From assembly GCA_049454295.1 (NCBI GenBank), contig JBMTYG010000001.1, positions 1-64,000 on the forward strand: a DNA stretch of 64,000 nt. Reading direction: 5' to 3'. Positions within the stretch are counted from its first letter, which is position 1. Each line of letters starts with the position of its first letter. Shown one piece after another: positions 34,411-42,105 of this stretch. This DNA comes from UBA7803 sp049454295 (GTDB lineage: Bacteria; Pseudomonadota; Gammaproteobacteria; Pseudomonadales; Azotimanducaceae). A program made the position numbers and the translations under genes. Under the pieces are notes generated by a model, which did not search any database, was not told the origin of the DNA, and was given only the letters and a program-made list of their open reading frames with translations.

Positions 34411-35135
34411 TGGCTTCTGTCACGCTTGTCACCTTCGATCTCGACAACACGCTGTGGGACGTGGATCGTGTCGTGCGTCGGGCGGAAGAGCGCATGCGCA
34501 CCTGGATCAGGGAGCGCGTACCCGTCTTCGATGAGCGGTTTCCCCCCGAAATGATGGCCGGATTGCGCACTTCGGTGCTCGCAGCCGAGCCTGCCCTACG
34601 CCATGATCTTTCGAAGTTTCGCGAGCGGCTGTTGTTTGTGGCGCTCTGTCAGTGCGACCTGGCCGAGGCAGTGGCGGCAGATCTCGCGGCAGGCGCTTTT
34701 GCTGAGTTTTATGCGGCGCGCCACGATGTGGAGTACTTTCCCGACGCACTTTCGACCCTCGCGGTCTTATCCCAGCGCTTTGCGCTCGCCGCGCTCACCA
34801 ACGGCAATGCCGACTTCAAGCGTTTGGGTCTCGATCGATACTTTGCTTTTGGCTTCAACGCTGCGACGGTCGGCGCCAGCAAGCCCGCACCGGACATGTT
34901 TGAGGCGGCGCTGCGGCGCGCAGGCGCAGCCCCGGCCGGAGCTGTCCATATCGGCGATCACCTGGTAGACGATGTGCAAGGCGCCGCGGCAGTGGGCATG
35001 CACACCATCTGGGTCAATTTTTCCGGTGACTCACCAGCAAATGGCACTATCGCTCCGAGCCGCGAGGTTCGTCACTTGGCGGATATTCCCAGCGCCGTCG
35101 AAGCCATTAACGCCGCGCTGCGTGAGTCTCGATAA
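34410..35135 (+). CDS. yigB: HAD-family phosphatase, YigB-like
   Basis: A 241-residue haloacid-dehalogenase-type hydrolase. Motif I is TFDLDNTLWD, motif II ALTNGN, motif III Lys in GASKPAPDMF and motif IV HIGDHLVDDVQGA. The xerC-yigB order matches E. coli, where YigB dephosphorylates FMN and the riboflavin precursor 5-amino-6-(5-phosphoribitylamino)uracil. Its ATG shares one base with the xerC stop. Its end overlaps the convergent threonine synthase gene by 29 bases. Confidence 0.9.
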   Translation: MASVTLVTFDLDNTLWDVDRVVRRAEERMRTWIRERVPVFDERFPPEMMAGLRTSVLAAEPALRHDLSKFRERLLFVALCQCDLAEAVAADLAAGAFAEFYAARHDVEYFPDALSTLAVLSQRFALAALTNGNADFKRLGLDRYFAFGFNAATVGASKPAPDMFEAALRRAGAAPAGAVHIGDHLVDDVQGAAAVGMHTIWVNFSGDSPANGTIAPSREVRHLADIPSAVEAINAALRESR

Positions 35136-36474
35136 AGCCTCTGATAGCGTCGAGGGAGGCCGGTACCGGCGTGGTGCGAGCGGGTAGACCGCGCAGGCTT
35201 TCAAGGCGCTCATGGCGTGCGACCGGCAACCCCACCGCGGCATCGACCGCTTCCGGAAATTTGGCTGGGTGCGCCGTCGCGAGACACACCGTGGGTCCCG
35301 CATAGGGTAACCGGCGGGCGGCAGCGAGCCCCACTGCCGTGTGAGGGTCGATCACGTAGCCCGATTCAGCATAGACCGCGTGAATCGTTGCGGATGTCTC
35401 GGCCATATCCACCGCGGTCGCAACGAAATCCTGTGGGCTTTCCCGGTCCAGGCTTGCCGTCCCCGTCTCGGCAAAGCGTTGCATGAACGCCCGCAGCGCT
35501 GTTGTGCTCTCGCCCAGTCGGTAATAGAGATACCGCTCAAAGTTGCTTGCGACCTGAATGTCCATAGCCGGTGTGATGGTGAACCGCACTGGTCCGCGGG
35601 CGTAGGTGCCGCTATTGAAAAAGACCGAGAGGATGTCGTTCTCGTTGGTAGCGACCACGAGATCCCCAATCGGGAACCCCATGCGGCGAGCCACGTAGCC
35701 TGCGAAAACATTGCCGAAGTTCCCCGTGGGGACTGCGAAGCGAACCGGGGCATCCGATCCCAGGCGCAGACTCGCCCATGCGTAATACACAACCTGCGCG
35801 AGCACGCGAGCCCAGTTGACCGAATTGACCGCTCCCAGGTGATAGCTCGACTTAAACGGGAGATCACCGAACAGCGTCTTCATCAGATTCTGGCAGTCGT
35901 CGAAACTGCCACTCACTGAAAGACAGTGTACGTTGGGGTCAAGCACGGTCGTCATCTGCAGTTCCTGCAGCTCACTCACCCGTCCCGCCGGATACATGAT
36001 GAATATGTCGATATCCGAAAGCCCGCGCACACCGGCGATGGCTGCGCTGCCAGTGTCACCGCTCGTGGCGCCCAGGATGTTCAGATGTTCGCCCCGCTGC
36101 TTGAGCATGTACTCGAACAACCGCCCCAGGAACTGGAGCGCGACATCCTTGAACGCCAGCGTCGGGCCGTGAAAGAGCTCCATGACCGACACATCCCCCA
36201 CGGAGACGAGAGGAGCGATCTCGGGATGATCAAAGGTGGCGTAAGCGCGGCGGATAATGTCGTCGAGTACGGGCCGCGGAATATCATCCACATAGAGAGC
36301 GATGAGTTCCTGCGCGAGTTCCACATACCCTAAAGAGCGCAGGACCGGGATACGGTCGCGCACATCGGGGATGTATTCAGGGAGCAACAGGCCGCCGTCC
36401 GGCGCAAGCCCAGTCAGGACCGCATCAGTAAATCCCATGAGGGGCGTCTCGCCCCGGGTGCTGAAGTAACGCAT
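35107..36474 (-). CDS. thrC: threonine synthase
   Basis: Makes threonine from O-phosphohomoserine with PLP. The 455-residue protein begins MRYFSTRGETPLMGFTDAVL, the usual N-terminus of the long class. The PLP lysine is Lys109 in FHGPTLAFKDVALQF; GATSGDTGSAAI and VPTGNFGNVFAGY are cofactor loops. It is cytoplasmic. The gene is not next to hom or thrB in this window. The 3' end is antisense to the last 29 bases of yigB. Confidence 0.95.
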   Translation of the reverse strand: MRYFSTRGETPLMGFTDAVLTGLAPDGGLLLPEYIPDVRDRIPVLRSLGYVELAQELIALYVDDIPRPVLDDIIRRAYATFDHPEIAPLVSVGDVSVMELFHGPTLAFKDVALQFLGRLFEYMLKQRGEHLNILGATSGDTGSAAIAGVRGLSDIDIFIMYPAGRVSELQELQMTTVLDPNVHCLSVSGSFDDCQNLMKTLFGDLPFKSSYHLGAVNSVNWARVLAQVVYYAWASLRLGSDAPVRFAVPTGNFGNVFAGYVARRMGFPIGDLVVATNENDILSVFFNSGTYARGPVRFTITPAMDIQVASNFERYLYYRLGESTTALRAFMQRFAETGTASLDRESPQDFVATAVDMAETSATIHAVYAESGYVIDPHTAVGLAAARRLPYAGPTVCLATAHPAKFPEAVDAAVGLPVARHERLESLRGLPARTTPVPASLDAIRGFIETHAARR

Positions 36475-36544
36475 GCGCCCGATTGGTCCTTCGCTCAGTT
36501 CATGGAGGCGCGATTGTAGCAGGCGGGCCGACTCCTATATGCAG

Positions 36545-36565
36545 CGGGGCGCCCTAGGCGCCCCG
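36545..36565. terminator. GC-rich hairpin between amtB and thrC
   Basis: CGGGGCGCC and GGCGCCCCG pair over 9 bp around a 3-base loop, about 26 bases past the amtB stop in the direction of transcription. It probably ends the torF-glnK-amtB transcript. The T-run is poor. Confidence 0.55.
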
Positions 36566-36591
36566 TGCATTCTTTCCAACCCGAACCAGGA

Positions 36592-38073
36592 TCAGGCGCT
36601 ATAGGCGCGCTCGCCGTGAGAGGCCGTGTCGAGACCTTGACGTTCGTCTTCCTCGGAAACCCGAAGCCCGACGACCAGGTCAGCGATCTTGTAAGCGATG
36701 AAGGCGACTACGCCGGACCACACAATCGTGATCAGCACGCCCTTCGCTTGAACCAGGACCTGACCCGCAAGGGTCTCGTTCGGGAAGCCAACACCGCCCA
36801 ACGCCGGAGACGCGACGATGCCGGTGCCGATCGCGCCGATGATGCCGCCCACCCCGTGGATGCCAAACACGTCCAGCGAGTCGTCATAACCGAGCACACG
36901 CTTCAAGCCGACGACCGCCCAGAGACAGCCGAGACCCGCTACCGCGCCGAGCACGATACCGCCCATGGGTCCCGCGATGCCCGCTGCCGGCGTGATCGCG
37001 ACCAGACCCGCTACGACCCCGGACGCCAGTCCCAGCATCGACGGATGTCCGCGCAGCAGCCATTCGCCGAACATCCAGGCGAGACCACCCGCCGCGGTCG
37101 CGAGAATCGTGTTCACGAACGCAAGTGCCGCAGAGCCGTTCGCCTCGAGCGCAGAGCCCGCGTTGAAGCCGAACCAGCCCACCCACAGCAGTGAGGCACC
37201 GATCATGGTGAACGGCAGATTGTGCGGCGCCATCGCATCGCGGCCGAACCCGACGCGCTTGCCGAGCACAATCGCGCCTACCAGCGCCGCGATACCGGAA
37301 TTGATGTGCACAACCGTACCGCCGGCGAAATCGAGGTCGCCCGCCTCAAACAAGTAGCCACCCGTGGCCCAGACCATGTGCGCAATCGGGAGGTAGGAAA
37401 AGGTGAACCAGATCACCACGAAAATCAGCAGAGCGGAGAACTTAACGCGCTCCGCGAGACCGCCGACGATGAGCGCGACGGTGATGGCCGCAAAAGTGAG
37501 CTGGAAACCGACGAATGTGAGTTCGGGGATCACCACGCCCTCAGAGAAGGTCGCCGCGGTGCTATCGCCCGTGATACCGGCCAAGAACAGCTTGCTCGTG
37601 TCACCAATCATCCAGTTCCAGGCACCGCCGTCGCCAAATGCGAGGGAATAACCATAAATCGCCCATAACAAGCCGACGACACAGAAAATGGCTAACACCT
37701 GGGTGAGGACCGACAGCATGTTCTTGGAGCGGACCAGGCCGCCGTAGAACAGCGCCACCCCCGGCACGATCATGAGGATAACGAGCAGCGTAGACACCAT
37801 CATCCACGCCGTATCGCCCTTGTCGGGCACCGGCGCCGCTTCTTCGACGACGGCTTCCTCTGCCACGGCTTCCTCAACGGCGGCTTCTACCGCCTCGACA
37901 ACCGCTTCCGCAGCCTCAGGCGTTTCGGCGACGACATCGACTTCGATGGCGACCTCAACCTCTGAGACCGACGCCTCCGCAGGCGCTGCCGCCTCTTCAG
38001 CCAACGCGGTACTCGGCGCCATGAGTGCCGCGACACTCATTACGAAGCCTGCCGCAAGCGCAAATTTTCGCAT
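36592..38073 (-). CDS. amtB: ammonium transporter AmtB with acidic periplasmic N-terminal segment
   Basis: Ammonium channel of the Amt family, 493 residues from MRKFALAAGF. A signal peptide ends near STALA (residue 25). Residues 26-82 are a low-complexity Ala/Val/Glu stretch with 17 Glu and no Lys or Arg. The usual transporter core starts at about 84 (DKGDTAWMMVSTLLVILMIVPG) and shows LFYGGLVRSKN, GDGGAWNWMIG, HINSGIAALVGA and DDSLDVFGIHGVGG. The core normally forms a trimer of 11-helix subunits gated by GlnK. E. coli AmtB has only a few residues between signal and first helix, so the acidic segment is extra. It follows glnK as usual. Confidence 0.95.
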   Translation of the reverse strand: MRKFALAAGFVMSVAALMAPSTALAEEAAAPAEASVSEVEVAIEVDVVAETPEAAEAVVEAVEAAVEEAVAEEAVVEEAAPVPDKGDTAWMMVSTLLVILMIVPGVALFYGGLVRSKNMLSVLTQVLAIFCVVGLLWAIYGYSLAFGDGGAWNWMIGDTSKLFLAGITGDSTAATFSEGVVIPELTFVGFQLTFAAITVALIVGGLAERVKFSALLIFVVIWFTFSYLPIAHMVWATGGYLFEAGDLDFAGGTVVHINSGIAALVGAIVLGKRVGFGRDAMAPHNLPFTMIGASLLWVGWFGFNAGSALEANGSAALAFVNTILATAAGGLAWMFGEWLLRGHPSMLGLASGVVAGLVAITPAAGIAGPMGGIVLGAVAGLGCLWAVVGLKRVLGYDDSLDVFGIHGVGGIIGAIGTGIVASPALGGVGFPNETLAGQVLVQAKGVLITIVWSGVVAFIAYKIADLVVGLRVSEEDERQGLDTASHGERAYSA

Positions 38074-38164
38074 CGATGCCAGAGCAACCCCGCGCGGGGC
38101 GTCTGGCACATGCCGGGAACGAAGCAGATCTTCCACAATCTTTCTCCTTGTTATCGTGCCGAGG

Positions 38165-38503
38165 TCACACCGCTTCCGGGCCGGTTTCCCCGGTGCGGAT
38201 GCGAACAACCTCTTCGAGTGGTGTGACGAAGATCTTCCCGTCACCTACCTTCCCCGTGTTAGCAGCCTTGGTAATTGTTTCGAGCACCTGCTCAAGCATG
38301 CCGTCGGCAACGGCCACCTCCACCTTCACCTTGGGGAGGAAATCGACAACGTATTCGGCACCCCGGTACAGCTCGGTGTGTCCCTTCTGGCGACCGAAGC
38401 CCTTGACCTCGGTTACCGTCATACCCTGCACGCCTATGTTCGAGAGCGCTTCGCGCACGTCATCGAGCTTGAAGGGTTTAATGATGGCTGTGACCAATTT
38501 CAT
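38165..38503 (-). CDS. glnK: PII nitrogen-regulatory protein GlnK
   Basis: A 112-residue PII protein that senses 2-oxoglutarate and ATP/ADP and plugs AmtB when nitrogen is rich. The uridylylation site Tyr51 is in the T-loop segment GHTELYRGAEYVVDFLPK, and GDGKIFVTPLEEVVRIRTGE is the C-terminal signature. The ATG has AAGGAG six bases upstream. It sits between torF and amtB and is likely co-transcribed with both. Confidence 0.96.
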   Translation of the reverse strand: MKLVTAIIKPFKLDDVREALSNIGVQGMTVTEVKGFGRQKGHTELYRGAEYVVDFLPKVKVEVAVADGMLEQVLETITKAANTGKVGDGKIFVTPLEEVVRIRTGETGPEAV

Positions 38504-38549
38504 GTTTGTCTCCTTGCGAGCAGTGTTGATCGGAATCGGGCGTGCACCG

Positions 38550-38573
38550 GCATCAAAACAAGTGCATCAAAAC
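38550..38573 (-). promoter_or_regulatory. paired direct repeat upstream of glnK
   Basis: GTTTTGATGC occurs twice on the minus strand, four bases apart, 47-70 bases before the glnK start. A regulator could bind it or it could be chance. I see no sigma-54 or NtrC match at this spot. Confidence 0.3.
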
Positions 38574-38623
38574 GTGTTCGAGCCGACCTGTGGAAGATCT
38601 GTGCGCGCCCGATTCTCCATCAA

Positions 38624-39337
38624 TCACAACACTTTAGATAGCGAGATCACCGGACGTGTTTCGCAGGCCTTGGAGCCGCCGAAGCAGTCGTCATCGTCTA
38701 CGTCCGTACCCACAACACCAATGTTCAGCGATACCCCGGCCACCGGAATCGAGTACATGACGCTCCAATCCAGCACCTCTTCGTCGCCAAAGGAGGCTTC
38801 CCAGTCGCCAGCATCGTTATCGTCGGTCATGCTGTATCCCGCTTTAATGACCAGCGAGGCCTCTGCCGGCAGGCTGATCGTGTAGCCGACGTTCGGATAT
38901 ACCCAGCTCACATCCTCCAGGGCGAAGTACTCTTCCGAGTAGGCAACACCAAACGTGAAAGCGCCCCAGGAAACCATGGCGTGATATTCGTTGTAGTCGT
39001 ACGTGGAGCCATTGCCCGGATACTCATACCGGATGTAGCGCAGATCATAGGTCGCGTCATCACTCAGCGTTCCTTTGAAGCCGCCGTAGAAATCCCATTC
39101 CATACTGGTATCGGTGAAGCCGCTGACATTCGATCCCCAGGTGCCCACGTAGAACCCTGAGTCAAATGCCACGTCGAAACCGCCCTGGATAGCCGGGTCG
39201 CGATCGGTCTGCGACACACCGCGGAACGGGTAGTCTGAAGCGATAGTGACGTTACCAGCGACTTCCACTGCCTGCGCTGCGAATGCGCTTCCCAGCAAGC
39301 AAGCGCCGCCGAGCAGAGTGGTAATGTGCTTGTTCAT
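38624..39337 (-). CDS. TorF-family (Gcw_chp) outer-membrane porin-like protein
   Basis: A 237-residue exported protein. The ATG of MNKHITTLLGG has an AGAGGAG site; the signal peptide ends around FAAQAVE. The mature part has VAGNVTIASDYPFRGVSQTDRDPAIQGGFDV, the start signature of the Gcw_chp/TorF family, then repeated amphipathic strands (WDFYGGFKG, YDLRYIRYEYPG) ending in RPVISLSKVL. It is a putative small outer-membrane beta barrel. Family members often precede glnK-amtB, which suggests passage of ammonium or a small nitrogen source; that role is inference. A sigma-54-like promoter lies upstream. Confidence 0.88.
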   Translation of the reverse strand: MNKHITTLLGGACLLGSAFAAQAVEVAGNVTIASDYPFRGVSQTDRDPAIQGGFDVAFDSGFYVGTWGSNVSGFTDTSMEWDFYGGFKGTLSDDATYDLRYIRYEYPGNGSTYDYNEYHAMVSWGAFTFGVAYSEEYFALEDVSWVYPNVGYTISLPAEASLVIKAGYSMTDDNDAGDWEASFGDEEVLDWSVMYSIPVAGVSLNIGVVGTDVDDDDCFGGSKACETRPVISLSKVL

Positions 39338-39732
39338 GAGTGCTCCTCTTATCGATCTTGGTGCAGGTGGACTCATCGGTCCCCCACGGTTTGTCGGACC
39401 ACGGTTTCTGGCGTGGACAGCGATCCTCGCCGCCCTGTGGGATCCGCGCTGCGCCTTCGGTGCGCCTCGCCCTCTTCGCATTAACCGTGCCAGTTCGGAA
39501 AACCCCGTAAATTCAGTCGTTTAAAAAGAAGTCACGGAGAATGCCCTGGAGCGCGCACCGATTTGACCGCTACGCGCGCCCTAATTTTGTGCATACGCAC
39601 CGTGAAGGGGCGATGATTGCGCGTCTAACGCACCCTCCTTCTCGCCACCAGCTGACGCTTAGCCGAGCACATGAGCCATGACCCGCCGCGCTGCCGCCCT
39701 TACCATGCACCACATCATTGATGGAGTGATCC
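39338..39732. other. divergent intergenic region between torF and ubiK
   Basis: This 395-base gap holds the sigma-54-like promoter for torF on the minus strand and should also hold the promoter of ubiK on the plus strand, which I could not place. I see no clear NtrC site of the TGCAC-N7-GTGCA type and no supported coding frame. Confidence 0.55.
39478..39493 (-). promoter_or_regulatory. sigma-54 (-24/-12) promoter upstream of torF
   Basis: On the minus strand the sequence reads CTGGCACGGTTAATGC. This matches the RpoN pattern TGGCAC-N5-TTGC with one mismatch (A for the first T of TTGC) and exact spacing between the GG and GC elements. Transcription would start about 12 bases downstream, roughly 130 bases before the torF ATG. 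Control by RpoN fits a torF-glnK-amtB unit induced by nitrogen limitation. Confidence 0.6.
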
Positions 39733-40005
39733 ATGGAACGTGACACCCTCTTCGCCCGGGTTATCGAGCAATTCAGTCAGTCGCTGAATGCCGCTATGCC
39801 TGGCAGCCAGACCGAGCGGCTCGCGGTTGGGCTAAAGGAGGCCCTGAACGCTGCGCTCGCGGAAATCGAGCTCGTTCCCCGACGTGAACTCGAGGGACAT
39901 CTGGAAGCGCTCAACGGGCTGCGCGCGCGCGTCCTGGAACTCGAGGCACGCGTGCGTTCGCTGGAACAGGCCAACGCGGCGGAACAGGCACCGGAACAGG
40001 GCTGA
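39733..40005 (+). CDS. ubiK: UbiK family ubiquinone-biosynthesis accessory factor
   Basis: A 90-residue protein of the BMFP/UbiK (YqiC) family. In E. coli UbiK binds the Ubi enzymes and lipids to help ubiquinone assembly under oxygen. The start MERDTLFARVIEQFSQSLNAAMPG and VPRRELEGHLEALNGLRARVLELEARVRSLEQ match, the latter a C-terminal coiled coil used to trimerise. It lies four bases before yifB, likely one transcript. Confidence 0.9.
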   Translation: MERDTLFARVIEQFSQSLNAAMPGSQTERLAVGLKEALNAALAEIELVPRRELEGHLEALNGLRARVLELEARVRSLEQANAAEQAPEQG

Positions 40006-40008
40006 CCC

Positions 40009-41574
40009 ATGCCCCCCGCCCTGCACGCTCGCCCGGAGCACCCAGCGACGGCAGCCGCACCGACGGGTCACCGCGCGTTCAGTCGGGCATTGCTCGGCAT
40101 GGATGCACCGGCGGTAACCGTGGAGACTCATCTCCCGGGTGGACTGCCAAGCTTCACCCTCGTGGGGCTGCCAGAGACCGCCGTGCGGGAGGCCAGAGAC
40201 CGCGTCCGCAGCGCCATCCAGAACTGCGGCCTCGACTTTCCGGCCGGTCGCGTCGTCGTGAATCTGGCCCCCGCAGATCTGGTGAAAGAAGGCGCCCGAT
40301 ACGATCTGGCCATCGCCATCAGCATCCTGTGCGCTACCGGACAGGTTCCCGCTGAGCGAGCTCGCGCGTTTGAGTTTCTAGGCGAACTGGGGCTTTTCGG
40401 GGAGTTACGCGCGGTGCGAGGCGCCCTCTGCGCTGTCCTGGCGTTGCAGCTTGACGGCTCGACGCGTCAACTTGTCATCCCAGCGCCGAACGGTGCGGAG
40501 GCAAGTACGGGCGCGGGACGACCGCCCGTGACCGCACGCCACCTGCGCGAGGTTGTCGAGCTACTCGTCAACGACCGGACACCGCCCGCACAAGAGCGGC
40601 CGCGCCTTTTCCCGTCAGCACAGACGGTCTCGTTGTCCGATGTGATCGGACAGTCCGCCGCCAAACGCGCGCTGGTCGTGAGCGCAGCGGGGGGGCACCA
40701 TCTGCTTTTCGTCGGACCGCCTGGCACGGGCAAGACGATGCTCGCGCACCGACTTGCGAGGCTGCTGCCGCGCTTGGGGGAGGCCGAGGAGCTTGAGGTT
40801 GCTGCGATCCACTCAGCCGCCGGCGTTGCACCGCCGCCCCCGGGTGTGGCGCCCTTTCGAGAGCCACATCACAGCGCGAGCACCGCCGCCATTGCTGGGG
40901 GAGGCCCGCAGGCAATGCCCGGAGAGATATCGCTCGCTCATGCTGGGGTTCTTTTCCTCGACGAACTGCCGCACTTTCGACCGAGCGTGCTCGATCTCCT
41001 GCGTGAGCCGTTGGAATCCCGAGCCATCACCCTTGCCCGCGCTCGCTACCGCACCCGGTTCCCCGCGAGATTCCAGCTCGTCGCCGCCATGAACCCATGC
41101 CCGGCCGGCCGAATCTGTTCGCCTCCCGCGTGCCGCTGTAGCCCAGACAGCGTCAGGCGCTACCAGGCCCGCATCTCAGGACCGCTGCTCGATCGTATCG
41201 ACCTGCACGTCGCGGTGCCCGAAATTCCCGCAGCCGCGCTCCTTAATGATGATGGGTCAACTGCACCCGTGATCGGCATCCACGCCATAGAGGATGCTCG
41301 GCAACGTCAGATCAATCGCCAGGGGATGCTGAACGCGGAACTGGGGGCACCCTCGCTAAGAACCGTCGCCCAACTTCCAGCGGATGCGCGTCGGTTGCTC
41401 GCACAGGCGGTGGAGCGCTTTCGCCTTTCCGCGCGCTCTGCGCACCGCGTGCTACGGACCAGCCGCACCATCGCGGACATTGCCGGCAGTCCGGGTGTCC
41501 AACGCGAACATCTGGTTGAAGCCCTCGGATACCGGGGCATTGACTGGGAGCGGGGCGCAGGCGGAGGCGCTTGA
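40009..41574 (+). CDS. comM: YifB/ComM-family AAA+ ATPase
   Basis: A 521-residue Mg-chelatase-like ATPase. The N-terminal Lon-type fold includes GMDAPAVTVETHLPGGLPSFTLVGLPETAVREARDRV. Walker A GPPGTGKT is at 236-243 and Walker B GVLFLDELPHF follows. The Cys cluster CPAGRICSPPACRC before RISGPLLDRIDLHV is typical. In Vibrio cholerae ComM is a hexameric helicase that extends branch migration in natural transformation. It is usually in genomes even without known competence genes. It follows ubiK and converges on the cytochrome gene. Confidence 0.93.
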   Translation: MPPALHARPEHPATAAAPTGHRAFSRALLGMDAPAVTVETHLPGGLPSFTLVGLPETAVREARDRVRSAIQNCGLDFPAGRVVVNLAPADLVKEGARYDLAIAISILCATGQVPAERARAFEFLGELGLFGELRAVRGALCAVLALQLDGSTRQLVIPAPNGAEASTGAGRPPVTARHLREVVELLVNDRTPPAQERPRLFPSAQTVSLSDVIGQSAAKRALVVSAAGGHHLLFVGPPGTGKTMLAHRLARLLPRLGEAEELEVAAIHSAAGVAPPPPGVAPFREPHHSASTAAIAGGGPQAMPGEISLAHAGVLFLDELPHFRPSVLDLLREPLESRAITLARARYRTRFPARFQLVAAMNPCPAGRICSPPACRCSPDSVRRYQARISGPLLDRIDLHVAVPEIPAAALLNDDGSTAPVIGIHAIEDARQRQINRQGMLNAELGAPSLRTVAQLPADARRLLAQAVERFRLSARSAHRVLRTSRTIADIAGSPGVQREHLVEALGYRGIDWERGAGGGA

Positions 41575-41612
41575 TGGCTTCCGCCGGCCGAAAAATGACG
41601 CGTATCTGAACG

Positions 41613-42047
41613 CTACTGCGCCGCGTCGACCATGTACTGCATCGCACCCTTCAAATCGTCGTCGCTGCAGCTCACACACGTGCCACGCGCCGGCATCGTG
41701 CGAATCCCATTGATGGTGTGATCAAGCAGTGTATCTATCCCCTGGGCGATCCGCGGTTCCCACGCCGCTGCGTCCCCCAGAACGGGCGCCCCGCCTACAC
41801 CGCTCGCATGACACGCGAAGCAAAACTGATTGTAGACCTGCTCTCCCGACAACGGACCGGACGCCGAGGCCGCGGCGGGTTGGCCACAATCGTCCCCGCT
41901 GCGGCAGAGCGACCCGAATGGCTGCAAGCGCTCACGAACCTCGTCCGGCGTACCCGGGGGAATCGCGTGAACAAGCGCCGAGATCAGTCCCGCACACAGC
42001 CCAAGAACTACCCCTCGTCGCATAACTCGACCCAAACGCGTGCTCAT
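41613..42047 (-). CDS. cytochrome c5-type monohaem c cytochrome
   Basis: A 144-residue exported c-type cytochrome with a signal peptide (MSTRLGRVMRRGVVLGLCAGLISALVHA) and one haem site, CFACH. VGGAPVLGDAAAWEPRIAQGIDTLLDHTINGIRTMPARGTCVSC matches cytochrome c5, with the axial Met in TMPARG and an extra Cys pair CVSC that forms a disulfide in the family. A loop before the haem site has another pair, CRSGDDC. It carries electrons in the periplasm. The ATG eight codons further on is an alternative start. It follows the isovaleryl-CoA dehydrogenase gene on the same strand by 58 bases. Confidence 0.87.
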   Translation of the reverse strand: MSTRLGRVMRRGVVLGLCAGLISALVHAIPPGTPDEVRERLQPFGSLCRSGDDCGQPAAASASGPLSGEQVYNQFCFACHASGVGGAPVLGDAAAWEPRIAQGIDTLLDHTINGIRTMPARGTCVSCSDDDLKGAMQYMVDAAQ

Positions 42048-42105
42048 GCTCTTCACGGCGCCTACTCCAGTGGGAAGCTGCAAACGGGCGCGGATTATAG
42101 CCAGC

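Noticed and set aside
38530..38570. NtrC-like dyad TGCAC...GTGCA before glnK
   Set aside because: The half-sites are 14 bases apart; NtrC sites have about seven. It may be chance in GC-rich sequence.
38590..38622. Sigma-54 promoter directly before glnK
   Set aside because: A GG-N10-GC can be found, but the flanks (TGGAGA and GCGC) do not match TGGCAC and TTGC.
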